This document shows positions 9,625-16,058 of a stretch of 19,999 nucleotides of DNA, piece after piece. The stretch's first letter is position 1. The number at the start of each line of letters is the position of its first letter. Origin of the DNA: JBHPHI01 sp042569595 (lineage in GTDB: Bacteria > Patescibacteriota > Microgenomatia > UBA1400 > 2-01-FULL-45-11); contig JBHPHI010000017.1 in the NCBI GenBank assembly GCA_042569595.1, positions 1 to 19,999 on the forward strand, given 5' to 3'. Both the position numbers and the translations under genes were made by a program. The notes under the pieces were generated by a model. That model did no database searches, was not told where the DNA came from, and was given only the letters and a program-made list of their open reading frames with translations.

Positions 9625-10914
9625 ATGCCTACAAAAACCACAAAAACTACCAAGACTAAGGTAGAAAAAGAAGAAAAAGTCAAATCAAAGGTCAAGGAGG
9701 GCGTGAAAATAAAGAAAGAGAAAAAGGAAGCGAAGAAGACAAAGAAAACAGAAATAAAAGAAAAAGAGACAAAGAAGGTTGAGAAAAAGGAAGTTAAGAA
9801 AACAACAAAAAAAACTTCTACAAAAGCTCCAACTACAATGGAAGAGCTTTTAGAGTCTACCGGATACGAACTTAAAGCTCCAAAAAGAGGGGAAGTAGTT
9901 TCAGGGCTTATTACTGATATATCCAAAAAAATGGTTTTGGTAGATATTGGCGGTAAAACTGAAGGTATGGTGGTGGATAAAGAGTATGAAGCTGTAAAAG
10001 ATATGGTGATGGACATGACCGTCGGAGATGAGATTGAGGTTTATGTACTATCTCCTGAAAACGACAGGGGTCAAATCCTATTATCTCTAAGAAAAGCAGC
10101 TGTAGATAAGAAATGGGAAATGTTTGAAGAGTATCTTGGAACAGGTGATGTGGTTGACGTGTACGGACTTGAAGTAAACAGAGGAGGGTTAATAGTCCAA
10201 ACAGATGGAGTTCGAGGTTTTGTGCCAAGTAGCCAGTTTGGAACTACGTATCTTGGAAAAATGGAAAAACTTCTTTCCAAGAGATTTAAAGTAAAGGTAA
10301 TTGAAGTTGATAAAGAAAAAAACAGGCTAATTTTCTCTGAAAGGCATGTCTCTGAAGCAGAAGCCATGGCTCAAAAGACTGAAGCTTTGGATAAGGTGGT
10401 TGAGAAAGAAACTTATGAGGGGGTTGTGTCGGGAATTATGCCATTTGGAGCTTTTGTAACAGTCAATGTTCCTCTTAATAAGAAAGGCGATAAGGTTGCT
10501 AAAGTAGAAGGACTTATTCACATAAGTGAAATTTCCTGGGAAAAAGTTTCCGATCCAAATAACCACTTTAAAGTGGGAGACAAGCTTAAAGTTATGGTGA
10601 TTGGAGTAAACGAAGATAATGGCAAGCTTAACCTATCTGTCAAGAGACTCGAGAACGATCCATGGTCTGAAATAGAAAGTAAATATGTAGTTGGAAATAA
10701 AGTTGGCGGAAAAGTTACAAGAGTTGCTCCTTTTGGAGTTTTTGTAACACTTGAGCCCGGCGTGGATGGACTGATTCATATTTCTAAAGTTCCTTCAGGA
10801 GAAGAGCCAAAAGTAGGCGAAGAGCTAGATGTTTATGTTGAGAGTCTTGATAAAGACAACAGAAGAATGAGTCTTGGGGTGGTGTTAACAGAGGTGCCAG
10901 TGGGGTATAAGTAG
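9625..10914 (+). CDS. rpsA: Ribosomal protein S1
   Basis: 429 residues with four S1 (OB-fold) RNA-binding domains at about 87-156, 173-240, 262-340 and 356-420, against six in E. coli. Domains 3 and 4 are the most typical (MPFGAFVTV...GLIHISEIS and APFGVFVTL...DGLIHISKVP). S1 binds mRNA on the 30S subunit and helps initiation. The first 70 residues are an unusual low-complexity Lys/Glu/Thr tail, probably disordered and RNA-binding. The start is supported by AAAGGAGA upstream of the ATG (13-base spacing, rather long). A 52-codon gene follows 31 bases after the stop and shares the terminator at 11127. A two-domain-shorter S1 is common outside Proteobacteria. Confidence 0.94.
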   Translation: MPTKTTKTTKTKVEKEEKVKSKVKEGVKIKKEKKEAKKTKKTEIKEKETKKVEKKEVKKTTKKTSTKAPTTMEELLESTGYELKAPKRGEVVSGLITDISKKMVLVDIGGKTEGMVVDKEYEAVKDMVMDMTVGDEIEVYVLSPENDRGQILLSLRKAAVDKKWEMFEEYLGTGDVVDVYGLEVNRGGLIVQTDGVRGFVPSSQFGTTYLGKMEKLLSKRFKVKVIEVDKEKNRLIFSERHVSEAEAMAQKTEALDKVVEKETYEGVVSGIMPFGAFVTVNVPLNKKGDKVAKVEGLIHISEISWEKVSDPNNHFKVGDKLKVMVIGVNEDNGKLNLSVKRLENDPWSEIESKYVVGNKVGGKVTRVAPFGVFVTLEPGVDGLIHISKVPSGEEPKVGEELDVYVESLDKDNRRMSLGVVLTEVPVGYK

Positions 10915-10945
10915 TAGAAAATAGTATTGAATAGGAGAAAATACG

Positions 10946-11104
10946 ATGAGTAAACAAAGAATGATCGTAACAGATGATCAATTATTGATAGACATGGACC
11001 TGATCTTTAGCGCTATTCGTGAAGCGGGCGGCAATTGGGAACAGGTGGAGACAGAAATGCGTGCTTACCTTGAAGCAGTTCAGGGGATGGTGGGCGACGA
11101 ATAA
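10946..11104 (+). CDS. Small acidic protein of 52 residues
   Basis: ATG at 10946 follows a good Shine-Dalgarno (AGGAG, 10933-10937) and opens 52 codons ending TAATAG. The product begins MSKQRMIVTDD and ends VQGMVGDE; it is acidic, likely all-helical and has no Cys, signal peptide or membrane segment. I recognise no family. It follows rpsA by 31 bases with no terminator between, and an intrinsic terminator comes 23 bases after its stop, so it is probably the last gene of the rpsA transcript. Codon use (GCG, GGC, CGT) is a little different from its neighbours. The Shine-Dalgarno, operon position and terminator make it a likely real gene. Confidence 0.65.
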   Translation: MSKQRMIVTDDQLLIDMDLIFSAIREAGGNWEQVETEMRAYLEAVQGMVGDE

Positions 11105-11126
11105 TAGATTTTTAGAATAATTAATA

Positions 11127-11152
11127 AAGGCGGGTTCATCCCGCCTTTTTTA
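11127..11152 (+). terminator. Intrinsic terminator of the rpsA operon
   Basis: AAGGCGGG (11127-11134), loop TTCAT, CCCGCCTT (11140-11147) and a T-run to 11151. The following 11153-11312 holds no gene that I can support. Confidence 0.9.
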
Positions 11153-11312
11153 CTGTAGGTTAAACCAACGCCTTATTGTGTCTTATAGTATGAACGAACT
11201 ATGTGCTTTATAGGACTCAATAAAATGACCTATATTAAATAGTTAAAGAAAACTAAGTTTTAGATATGTGAAATCAAGAGTATTTTTTAATACATCAATC
11301 TATTTTTAACAA

Positions 11313-11336
11313 CAAAAAAACACACCTAAGTGTGTT
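11313..11336 (-). terminator. Intrinsic terminator of the 57-codon gene
   Basis: Minus strand: ACACAC, loop TTAG, GTGTGT followed by seven T (11319 down to 11313). It lies 22 bases after the stop of the minus-strand small gene. Confidence 0.85.
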
Positions 11337-11357
11337 TTAATGCGATTTATTTATTTT

Positions 11358-11531
11358 TTATCTTACTAATGCAGCTAAATCTACAGATTTATCTCTGGAT
11401 ATCTGATACTCAAAAACCTTAAGCATCGCTCCAACACAACATCTGTCACGCACAGTTATTCTGTGATGAGATAAAGCCTTGCTTACATGAGGCCAAGCTT
11501 TTTTTAGTGTTGTTGTAGACATATGTTTCAT
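11358..11531 (-). CDS. Small basic protein of 57 residues under a structured leader
   Basis: ATG at 11529-11531, 57 codons, TAA at 11358-11360. The product is basic, beginning MKHMSTTTLKKAW, with a central RDRCCVGAML containing an adjacent Cys pair and a C-terminus ending DLAALVR. No signal peptide or membrane segment is present; two or three helices are likely. I recognise no family. GGGAGA five bases before the ATG is a good Shine-Dalgarno, but it lies in a predicted hairpin (see leader). Its own promoter, a roughly 200-nt leader and an intrinsic terminator frame it as a single-gene transcript. The Cys pair might bind a metal or report redox state, which is only a suggestion. Confidence 0.65.
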   Translation of the reverse strand: MKHMSTTTLKKAWPHVSKALSHHRITVRDRCCVGAMLKVFEYQISRDKSVDLAALVR

Positions 11532-11729
11532 TTTTGTCTCCCGTGTAATTTTTATTTACACAGCGTAGGGGAGACTACTAAAAGACCGGCTCCCCAAGAG
11601 ATGAGTGTTCATCTTCTCTGGCCGGTCGTAAATACTCGTTACTTACTTGATAGCAATTGCCGAGTCTATCGAGTAATTTGTTGTGTAACGGGTCAAGGCG
11701 TTGTTGAGTATTTAAAAGTGCTGTGTATA
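11532..11729 (-). ncRNA. Structured, switch-like 5' leader of the 57-codon gene
   Basis: The roughly 198-nt leader contains, in plus coordinates, a nested domain: AAATACTC/GAGTATTT (11630-11637 with 11706-11713), GTTAC/GTAAC (11638-11642 with 11685-11689) and CTTGATAG/CTATCGAG (11646-11653 with 11666-11673). Next comes the hairpin GACCGGC/GCCGGTC (11584-11590 with 11621-11627) with an inner ATGA/TCAT stem, then GTCTCCC/GGGAGAC (11536-11542 with 11569-11575) with an inner GTGTAA/TTACAC stem. The last stem covers the Shine-Dalgarno. CTCCCC (11590-11595) can instead pair with GGGGAG (11568-11573), which would free the ribosome binding site. This is the layout of a translational riboswitch or protein/RNA-responsive leader. 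It matches no known class that I can recall. Confidence 0.55.
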
Positions 11730-11735
11730 GTTTTG

Positions 11736-11764
11736 TTTATACAGCTTGATATGTTTTGATGCAA
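11736..11764 (-). promoter_or_regulatory. Promoter of the 57-codon gene leader
   Basis: Minus strand TTGCAT (11759-11764), 17 bases, TATAAA (11736-11741). Start expected near 11729, about 200 nt before the ATG. The short gap 11765-11800 holds nothing else that I can see. Confidence 0.6.
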
Positions 11765-11800
11765 TGAATATCAAATGAGTAATACTTACTAAAGATGTAT

Positions 11801-12505
11801 TTAATTGAGGAGAGCCATTAATGAGAAGGCGTTTGCTGTATCTTCTGGCATCAAGCTGATTCCTATTAATAGATTCATAGGAATATATATCTCCCCTTGG
11901 GTTTGAGCTATAGATAGTACTTTTTGTCCTACTTTTACTCCAAACTTAGTCTGCTTTGCTTCTACATGATCTCCTCTGAGGGCCATTTCTATTACTTGTT
12001 CTTTGGTGAGCAGCTTGTCTCTTTCGTGGTGTGTTTCCCATATGTCTAGAAATAGATTCTTGTTTTTATAATCAATAATTTGAACTGGGAAGACCGGGGT
12101 ATGTCTGGGTTTGTATTTTCTTTTGGTGTATTTTGAGAGTGATTGGACTCTACCAAGTCTTGTTGATCCATCAATAATCATTATTCTCCCATCTCCGCTT
12201 TCTACACCCACCATTGGAGCATCATTCCACCTGTAATATCCGTTTTCATTAAAAGTTACTTTTCGCAAACCTTTTCTCAAAAAAGCTTCATGTCTCATTA
12301 GTTGGGAGGCGGGTAGTAGTCTTATGTCTGCATCCTTAAGTGAAAGGGGAGATTTTTTTGTATATATTGATGGGGTATAAATTGTAGGGATAGGCTCTCC
12401 TGTTTCTGGATGCTGAAGATTAAATTCAGTAGAGTTTTTTTCTAAAATTCTTAATTCGCTTTCCCATGTGGTTGGAGTGCTTCCTGATTCTATTTTCCTA
12501 GACAT
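11801..12505 (-). CDS. ParB/sulfiredoxin-fold protein of the SerK/SbnI type
   Basis: 234 residues. The order of motifs resembles the SerK/SbnI group of ParB-fold free-serine kinases: a HE pair in LMRHEAF (69-75), a strand plus IDGSTRLGRV (111-120) where those enzymes have (L/V)DGHHRLxA, FPVQIIDYKNKNLFLDIWE (139-157) like their PVxxVDYxxxxVxxxTW, LTKEQVIEMALRGD (166-179) like their TKEEVxxxAxxGxL, and AKQTKFGV (183-190) near their PxKTTRH. The two His of GHHR are replaced by Ser-Thr, so the enzymatic activity is uncertain. The ATG lacks a Shine-Dalgarno; TGCTACAAT, an extended -10, ends nine bases before it. Divergent from radA. Assignment is by remembered motif pattern, not by search; a plain ParB-domain DNA-binding protein is the alternative. 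Confidence 0.6.
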   Translation of the reverse strand: MSRKIESGSTPTTWESELRILEKNSTEFNLQHPETGEPIPTIYTPSIYTKKSPLSLKDADIRLLPASQLMRHEAFLRKGLRKVTFNENGYYRWNDAPMVGVESGDGRIMIIDGSTRLGRVQSLSKYTKRKYKPRHTPVFPVQIIDYKNKNLFLDIWETHHERDKLLTKEQVIEMALRGDHVEAKQTKFGVKVGQKVLSIAQTQGEIYIPMNLLIGISLMPEDTANAFSLMALLN

Positions 12506-12547
12506 ACGTTTGGTATTGTAGCATTTTGAGTGTGATAAGATCTGAAT
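12506..12547. promoter_or_regulatory. Divergent extended -10 promoters, apparently leaderless
   Basis: Plus strand: TGATAAGAT (12533-12541) is an extended -10 ending six bases before the radA ATG. Minus strand: TGCTACAAT (12515-12523) is an extended -10 ending nine bases before the ATG at 12505. No good -35 or Shine-Dalgarno is seen on either side. Both genes probably have leaderless mRNAs, and the two promoters overlap so closely that they may compete. Confidence 0.55.
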
Positions 12548-13915
12548 ATGGCCAAAACATCAAGTATTTTTGTATGTCAAAACTGCAATGCTCAATACAG
12601 TAAATGGATGGGAAACTGTAGTGAATGTGGTGAGTGGAATAGTATGGTGGAGAGCGTAGTTGAGTCTTCAAAAAAAAGCAGTTTTTCTGGTAAAAAATCA
12701 GTTTCAAGAACAGTTTCTTTGTCTAAAGTGAAAATTCAAAGGGGAAGCAAGGGAAGAGTAACTACAGGCATGGGAGAGTTTGATAGAGTGCTTGGTGGTG
12801 GAGTGTTGCCGGGAAGTGTGGTGCTTATAGCCGGTCATCCCGGAATTGGAAAAAGTACGCTGCTTACACAACTTTCAATGATAGTGGGAAAGAATAAGGT
12901 GGCAAAGAGAGGAAGGCCTGTAAAAGAAGATGGTAAAAAAGTGCTATATGTGTGTGGGGAAGAGAGTCCTGAGCAAGTAAAATTAAGAAGTGAAAGAATT
13001 GTCGATAAAAATATAAATGATATACAACTTCTTTCTGATGTAAATGTAGATACTATTTGTTCAACAATAGATTCTCTATCTGATCTATCGCTTGTAATAG
13101 TTGATTCAATACAATCTATATTCACGGAAGACCTTTCTGGGATGGCAGGGTCTGTAGGGCAAGTTAGAGAGTCCACAAATAGGCTTATAAGAATTGCGAA
13201 AAGAAAACAGGTTCCAGTGTTTTTGGTGGGTCATGTAACCAAGGAAGGATCCATTGCAGGACCCAAAGTTTTGGAGCACATGGTGGATGTGGTGTTGGAA
13301 ATTACGGGTGAACGAACTGGTGCTTTTAGAATTCTTCGAACAATTAAAAATAGGTTTGGAGCAACAGATGAGGTGGGGGTATTTGAAATGAGTGATGGAG
13401 GAATGAATGAAGTAACGAACCCATCGAAAGCATTTCTTGAAGAAAGCCAGACAGGTACGCCAGGAAGTGTGGTGGTAGCAGTGATGGAGGGAACCAGACC
13501 CGTCTTGATAGAAGTTCAGGCTTTGGTGGTACCTTCACAACTTGCTGTTCCTAGGCGGGTTTCTAGAGGGGTTCCGGTGAATAAAATCCAGTTATTATCC
13601 GCCGTGCTTCAAAAGAGGTGCAATCTTGGTGGTTTGGGAACTAGTGATATTTTTGTGAATGTAGCAGGGGGAATGAGTTTAGTGGAGCCTGCTGCTGATT
13701 TGGGAGTGGCTTTAGCTATTGCCTCGAGTTTGAAAGGTAAAGCTTTACCTACTAAAACTGTGGTTTTTGGGGAAGTAGGGCTTCTTGGGGAGGTAAGGAA
13801 GGTGTCTTATCTTGAGAAAAGAACAAAAGAGGCTAGAAAGCTTGGGTATACAAATGTGATTTCTCCCGAAAAACACAGAAATTTAAGACAAGTGGTGGGT
13901 GGAGTGTTGAAGTAG
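12548..13915 (+). CDS. radA: DNA repair protein RadA (Sms)
   Basis: 455 residues, full length. An N-terminal C4 zinc finger (Cys10, Cys13, Cys24, Cys27) is followed by a RecA-like ATPase with Walker A GHPGIGKST (96-104) and Walker B LVIVDS (182-187), the RadA-specific KNRFG motif (267-271), and a C-terminal Lon-protease-like domain (about 300-455). RadA is a hexameric ATP-driven motor that drives branch migration in homologous recombination and repair. The zinc-finger spacing, Walker motifs and KNRFG are all intact, so it should be functional. No Shine-Dalgarno; an extended -10 lies six bases before the ATG. Divergent from the ParB-fold gene and closed by its own terminator. Confidence 0.97.
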   Translation: MAKTSSIFVCQNCNAQYSKWMGNCSECGEWNSMVESVVESSKKSSFSGKKSVSRTVSLSKVKIQRGSKGRVTTGMGEFDRVLGGGVLPGSVVLIAGHPGIGKSTLLTQLSMIVGKNKVAKRGRPVKEDGKKVLYVCGEESPEQVKLRSERIVDKNINDIQLLSDVNVDTICSTIDSLSDLSLVIVDSIQSIFTEDLSGMAGSVGQVRESTNRLIRIAKRKQVPVFLVGHVTKEGSIAGPKVLEHMVDVVLEITGERTGAFRILRTIKNRFGATDEVGVFEMSDGGMNEVTNPSKAFLEESQTGTPGSVVVAVMEGTRPVLIEVQALVVPSQLAVPRRVSRGVPVNKIQLLSAVLQKRCNLGGLGTSDIFVNVAGGMSLVEPAADLGVALAIASSLKGKALPTKTVVFGEVGLLGEVRKVSYLEKRTKEARKLGYTNVISPEKHRNLRQVVGGVLK

Positions 13916-13942
13916 TTTATTTTTTTATTGTTGGTCGTTAAT

Positions 13943-13965
13943 AAAACACTTTTGGGTGTTTTTTT
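13943..13965 (+). terminator. Intrinsic terminator of radA
   Basis: AAAACAC (13943-13949), a 6-base loop, GTGTTTT (13956-13962) and further T. The stretch 13966-14097 then holds no gene that I can support; it is AT-rich. Confidence 0.75.
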
Positions 13966-14097
13966 GTTTGCTAATTTATTTTCCACAGGTTTTTTTAGAT
14001 ATCCACAATAGAGGATAAGTGTAGTTTTTCTCTCAAGTAGTAAGCTCAATTAAATAATATAGGACATAAGAAAAAATGAGTGAAAAAAGCTATAGGA

Positions 14098-14126
14098 TTG
14101 AAATATTTGACAACAAGTGATAGAAT
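14098..14126 (+). promoter_or_regulatory. Promoter of a structured transcript
   Basis: TTGAAA (14098-14103), a 17-base spacer ending TGA, and TAGAAT (14121-14126): good -35 and an extended -10. Start expected near 14133. Confidence 0.65.
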
Positions 14127-14172
14127 GGCTTTGTAAATTAATAAAGCAGAAATTCTCGAGGTAAACCTGCCA

Positions 14173-14313
14173 ATGGACAATCTTAAAAGAAAACTGATCT
14201 CTCTTAAGAGGCGTTCTAGGACAAAAAACAGGTTTTCCAGAGATAACTTTATTAGAAAGCAGTTTGAAGATATCGGACGACTGGGTCAGAACTTGACCTC
14301 AGGAGGGCGATAG
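14173..14313 (+). CDS. Possible small basic protein of 46 residues
   Basis: ATG at 14173 with GAGG 11 bases upstream; 46 codons to TAG at 14311. The product starts MDNLKRKLISLKRRSRTK and is very basic (Arg/Lys-rich) up to about residue 30, ending NLTSGGR. Such a composition would suit RNA binding, and it lies at the 5' end of a strongly structured transcript. I recognise no family. The 3' end of the frame overlaps the first hairpin of the RNA. It could be a chance frame in a noncoding RNA. Confidence 0.35.
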   Translation: MDNLKRKLISLKRRSRTKNRFSRDNFIRKQFEDIGRLGQNLTSGGR

Positions 14314-14466
14314 CAGATTAAAAGACTTGTCAGGCTCTAGGGTAGGGAGCCGGACGAGAAAAAATGAAAAGAGCTTTACTACCGCTGGTTCGATGGCCAC
14401 GAATAGCAAAGCTCTTTTGCGAAGATCTGTGTTCTGGACAGGAAACACAGTGATCTGAGACACAAA

Positions 14467-14516
14467 CTAGCAAATCTGTCATTAGCAGTCAATATTGAAT
14501 GATTGCTAGGTTTTTT
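14467..14516 (+). terminator. Intrinsic terminator of the structured RNA
   Basis: CTAGCAA (14467-14473) pairs with TTGCTAG (14503-14509), followed by G and six T. An inner TCATT/AATGA stem closes the 29-nt loop. Confidence 0.8.
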
Positions 14517-14526
14517 GCTGGCTTGA

Positions 14527-14645
14527 GCCTTCGAATGGTGGATGATGTGTTGGGCAGGCTCATCATCCGCCTTTCGAGGGCTAATACTACCAAGTACTGC
14601 CCCGTACAAACTTTAGGAACATGAGAGGGAGGCCTCTCATTTTTT
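14527..14645 (+). promoter_or_regulatory. Pseudoknotted hairpin plus terminator before the sortase gene
   Basis: A 21-bp stem (14527-14547 with 14561-14581; wobbles and at most one mismatch) has a 13-nt loop whose GGGCAG (14552-14557) is complementary to CTGCCC (14597-14602) downstream, giving a possible pseudoknot. It is followed by a perfect terminator: ATGAGAGG (14621-14628), loop of 4, CCTCTCAT (14633-14640), then T. The sortase Shine-Dalgarno begins just after the T-run. The arrangement suggests a transcriptional attenuator or riboswitch controlling the sortase, or a second small RNA. No known class was recognised. Confidence 0.55.
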
Positions 14646-14656
14646 GTAGGAGAAAT

Positions 14657-15379
14657 ATGAACTACGTAAACATAAACCTCTACAGAAAACCATTTTCATA
14701 TGGATTGGTTTCTAGTGGCACAAAAACGTCATCTATCCAGAGTAAAGCCTCAAATATTTTAAGAAAGATAAGTATGGCTATGTTTGGTCTTGGGACATTG
14801 TCTGCAAGCATGGTGTTTGTGCCTCAGATATCTGAAGCTGTTGATGACCGTCTTGGGGCAAAATATGTTCAAGTTTTGACAAAACCTAGTAAATCTTTTG
14901 GAGATAACTTGATAGAAAGTGGGGTAAAAGCACCAAAAAAACCATATCAACCTGTGTTTAGCGCATTACTTTCTAAAGAAAATAGGATAGTTATTGATGA
15001 AATAGGAGTAGATGCTGTTGTGAATGAGGGGACTGAAGAGAATGTTGAAGACATCTTGAGAAAAGGCGTGTGGAGAGTATCTGACTTTGGAACTCCATAC
15101 TCAAGAAAATATCCCACAATTTTGGCTGCTCATAGGTTTGGCTATCTTGAGTGGACAAATCAGTTTAGGAGAGAAAATTCTTTTTATAATCTTCCAAAAC
15201 TTGAGGATGGAGACACTGTGGAGATAATCTGGAATCAAAGAAAATATGTATTTGAGATTTATGGGGAAAGCGAAGGAGATGAAATAACTGACTACAGAGC
15301 AGATCTGATCCTTTACACCTGTAGGTTTTTGGATTCTGATGTGAGAATTTTCAAGTATGCAAGGCTAATTGAAATATAA
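14657..15379 (+). CDS. Sortase (class D/E-like transpeptidase)
   Basis: 240 residues from the ATG at 14657, chosen because AGGAG lies five bases upstream; an earlier in-frame ATG at 14621 lies inside a terminator stem. A membrane segment at about 38-60 anchors the enzyme with its catalytic domain outside. The sortase triad is visible: His159 in LAAHRFGY, Cys222 in LILYTCRF and Arg230 in VRIFKYARL. The fold starts near NRIVIDEIGVDAVV, typical of sortase strand 1. Sortases cut secreted proteins at a short C-terminal motif and attach them covalently to an acceptor at the surface. The small secreted proteins downstream, particularly the one at 17007, are candidate partners. Preceded by an attenuator-like element and followed by terminators. 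Confidence 0.9.
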   Translation: MNYVNINLYRKPFSYGLVSSGTKTSSIQSKASNILRKISMAMFGLGTLSASMVFVPQISEAVDDRLGAKYVQVLTKPSKSFGDNLIESGVKAPKKPYQPVFSALLSKENRIVIDEIGVDAVVNEGTEENVEDILRKGVWRVSDFGTPYSRKYPTILAAHRFGYLEWTNQFRRENSFYNLPKLEDGDTVEIIWNQRKYVFEIYGESEGDEITDYRADLILYTCRFLDSDVRIFKYARLIEI

Positions 15380-15442
15380 CCCTGGTGGATAGGGTTTTAG
15401 AAATTGTGATTTTTAAAACCATATCCGTGAGGATAGTTTTTT
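15378..15442 (+). terminator. Two tandem terminators after the sortase gene
   Basis: AACCCT (15378-15383) with AGGGTT (15391-15396) plus T starts within the stop codon. A second hairpin, AAAAC-TATCC (15415-15426) with GGATA-GTTTT (15431-15440) plus T, follows closely. Confidence 0.65.
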
Positions 15443-15444
15443 GG

Positions 15445-15561
15445 AAAGTATTGATCTGTTGCAGATTTTAAATACTTTTAAAAAGCACTTTAATAAAGCG
15501 TGTAATTATGTGCTGGTTCGTGACGTGTTTTTGTAGGTTGAAAATATTTTACGAACCAGCA
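15445..15561 (+). promoter_or_regulatory. Hairpin-rich region before the anchored protein gene
   Basis: AAAGTATT-ATCTG with CAGAT-AATACTTT (15445-15478) is a two-part hairpin. A perfect 11-bp inverted repeat TGCTGGTTCGT/ACGAACCAGCA (15511-15521 with 15551-15561) encloses 29 bases and ends about 15 bases before the Shine-Dalgarno. No convincing promoter was found; the second element could be an operator or RNA leader structure. Confidence 0.45.
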
Positions 15562-15590
15562 ATTAGGCTGGGCAGAGCATAGGAGAAAAG

Positions 15591-15986
15591 ATGAAAAAGA
15601 GATCCTATGTTGTTAGAGCTACCACTGCAATTGTGTTAATTCTAATTGTCAGTGGGCTTATAATTTCCAGAGGAACGGTGCATGAAAAACAAGGCGAGTC
15701 TCCCTCTTGGTATGTTGCCTCAATTGATGGGCAAACAGAAGGAGAGTTATACCCTTTTGCTTTTGTTGTGCATACTAAGACAAAGCATATTTTGTATACT
15801 CATTTCTCTGAAGATAATGTCAGAAAGTTTTTTAGAGCCGTTGTTTACGGGGGCTTTGGAGATATAGATTGGCTAGAAAATGGTTGCCTAGAGGTTGTCT
15901 TACCTCCGGGAGGCGCTGCTATTGGGGCCATAGTCCAGCATTGTCCATCCATTTTGGACGACCAAGCTATATATTTTATCGAGTAA
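15591..15986 (+). CDS. Membrane-anchored hypothetical protein
   Basis: 131 residues. A short basic start (KKRSYVVR) and one hydrophobic segment (about 10-26) indicate an N-terminal membrane anchor or uncleaved signal; the rest (about 27-131) should lie outside the membrane. It contains two Cys (98 and 118) that may pair, a Gly-rich VYGGFGD (85-91) and a hydrophobic VVLPPGGAAIGAIV (101-114). No family recognised. The start is secured by AGGAG nine bases before the ATG. It lies between the sortase and a lipoprotein gene, all in the same direction but separated by structured spacers, so a surface role is inferred from context only. Confidence 0.75.
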   Translation: MKKRSYVVRATTAIVLILIVSGLIISRGTVHEKQGESPSWYVASIDGQTEGELYPFAFVVHTKTKHILYTHFSEDNVRKFFRAVVYGGFGDIDWLENGCLEVVLPPGGAAIGAIVQHCPSILDDQAIYFIE

Positions 15987-16058
15987 ACTAACCAGACATT
16001 CTCAGCCACTATAAAACTATTTCAAGTCCATTGAGGGACAAAAATTTTAACATTATTA

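Larger units (their letters stand above)
14133..14517 (+). ncRNA. Uncharacterised structured RNA of about 385 nt
   Basis: Bounded by a good promoter and a clear intrinsic terminator. It contains consecutive hairpins: GGTCA/TGACC (14284-14298); CTTGTC-GGCTC against GAGCC-GACGAG (14326-14358); AAAAGAGCTTT/AAAGCTCTTTT (14367-14377 with 14408-14418), enclosing a 30-nt loop; AGATC-TGTGTT against AACACA-GATCT (14423-14456); and the terminator. The signatures of tmRNA (tRNA-like ends), RNase P RNA and SRP RNA were looked for and not found. Its first part holds a 46-codon frame (14173-14313), so it may instead be an mRNA with a structured 3' region. The sortase gene lies downstream after a second terminator. 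Confidence 0.55.

Noticed and set aside
9585..10566. Minus-strand open frames across rpsA
   Set aside because: Shadows of the purine-rich rpsA coding strand, with Ser/Phe-rich products without recognisable domains.
11523..11759. Plus-strand 78-codon frame over the structured leader
   Set aside because: No Shine-Dalgarno, unnatural composition, and it runs antisense to a region explained by strong RNA stems and a minus-strand promoter.
13978..14020. TTTTCCACA and ATATCCACA as DnaA boxes of a replication origin
   Set aside because: Both deviate from TTATCCACA, only two are present, and neither dnaA, dnaN nor an AT-rich unwinding array is seen nearby.
14133..14517. tmRNA, RNase P RNA or SRP RNA
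   Set aside because: No tRNA-like ends or tag ending in ALAA for tmRNA, no conserved RNase P core such as GAGGAAAGTCC, and no SRP GGAA-loop motif.
14379..14609. Minus-strand 76-codon frame across the structured RNA
   Set aside because: No start signal; it crosses a terminator and several hairpins that explain the sequence better.
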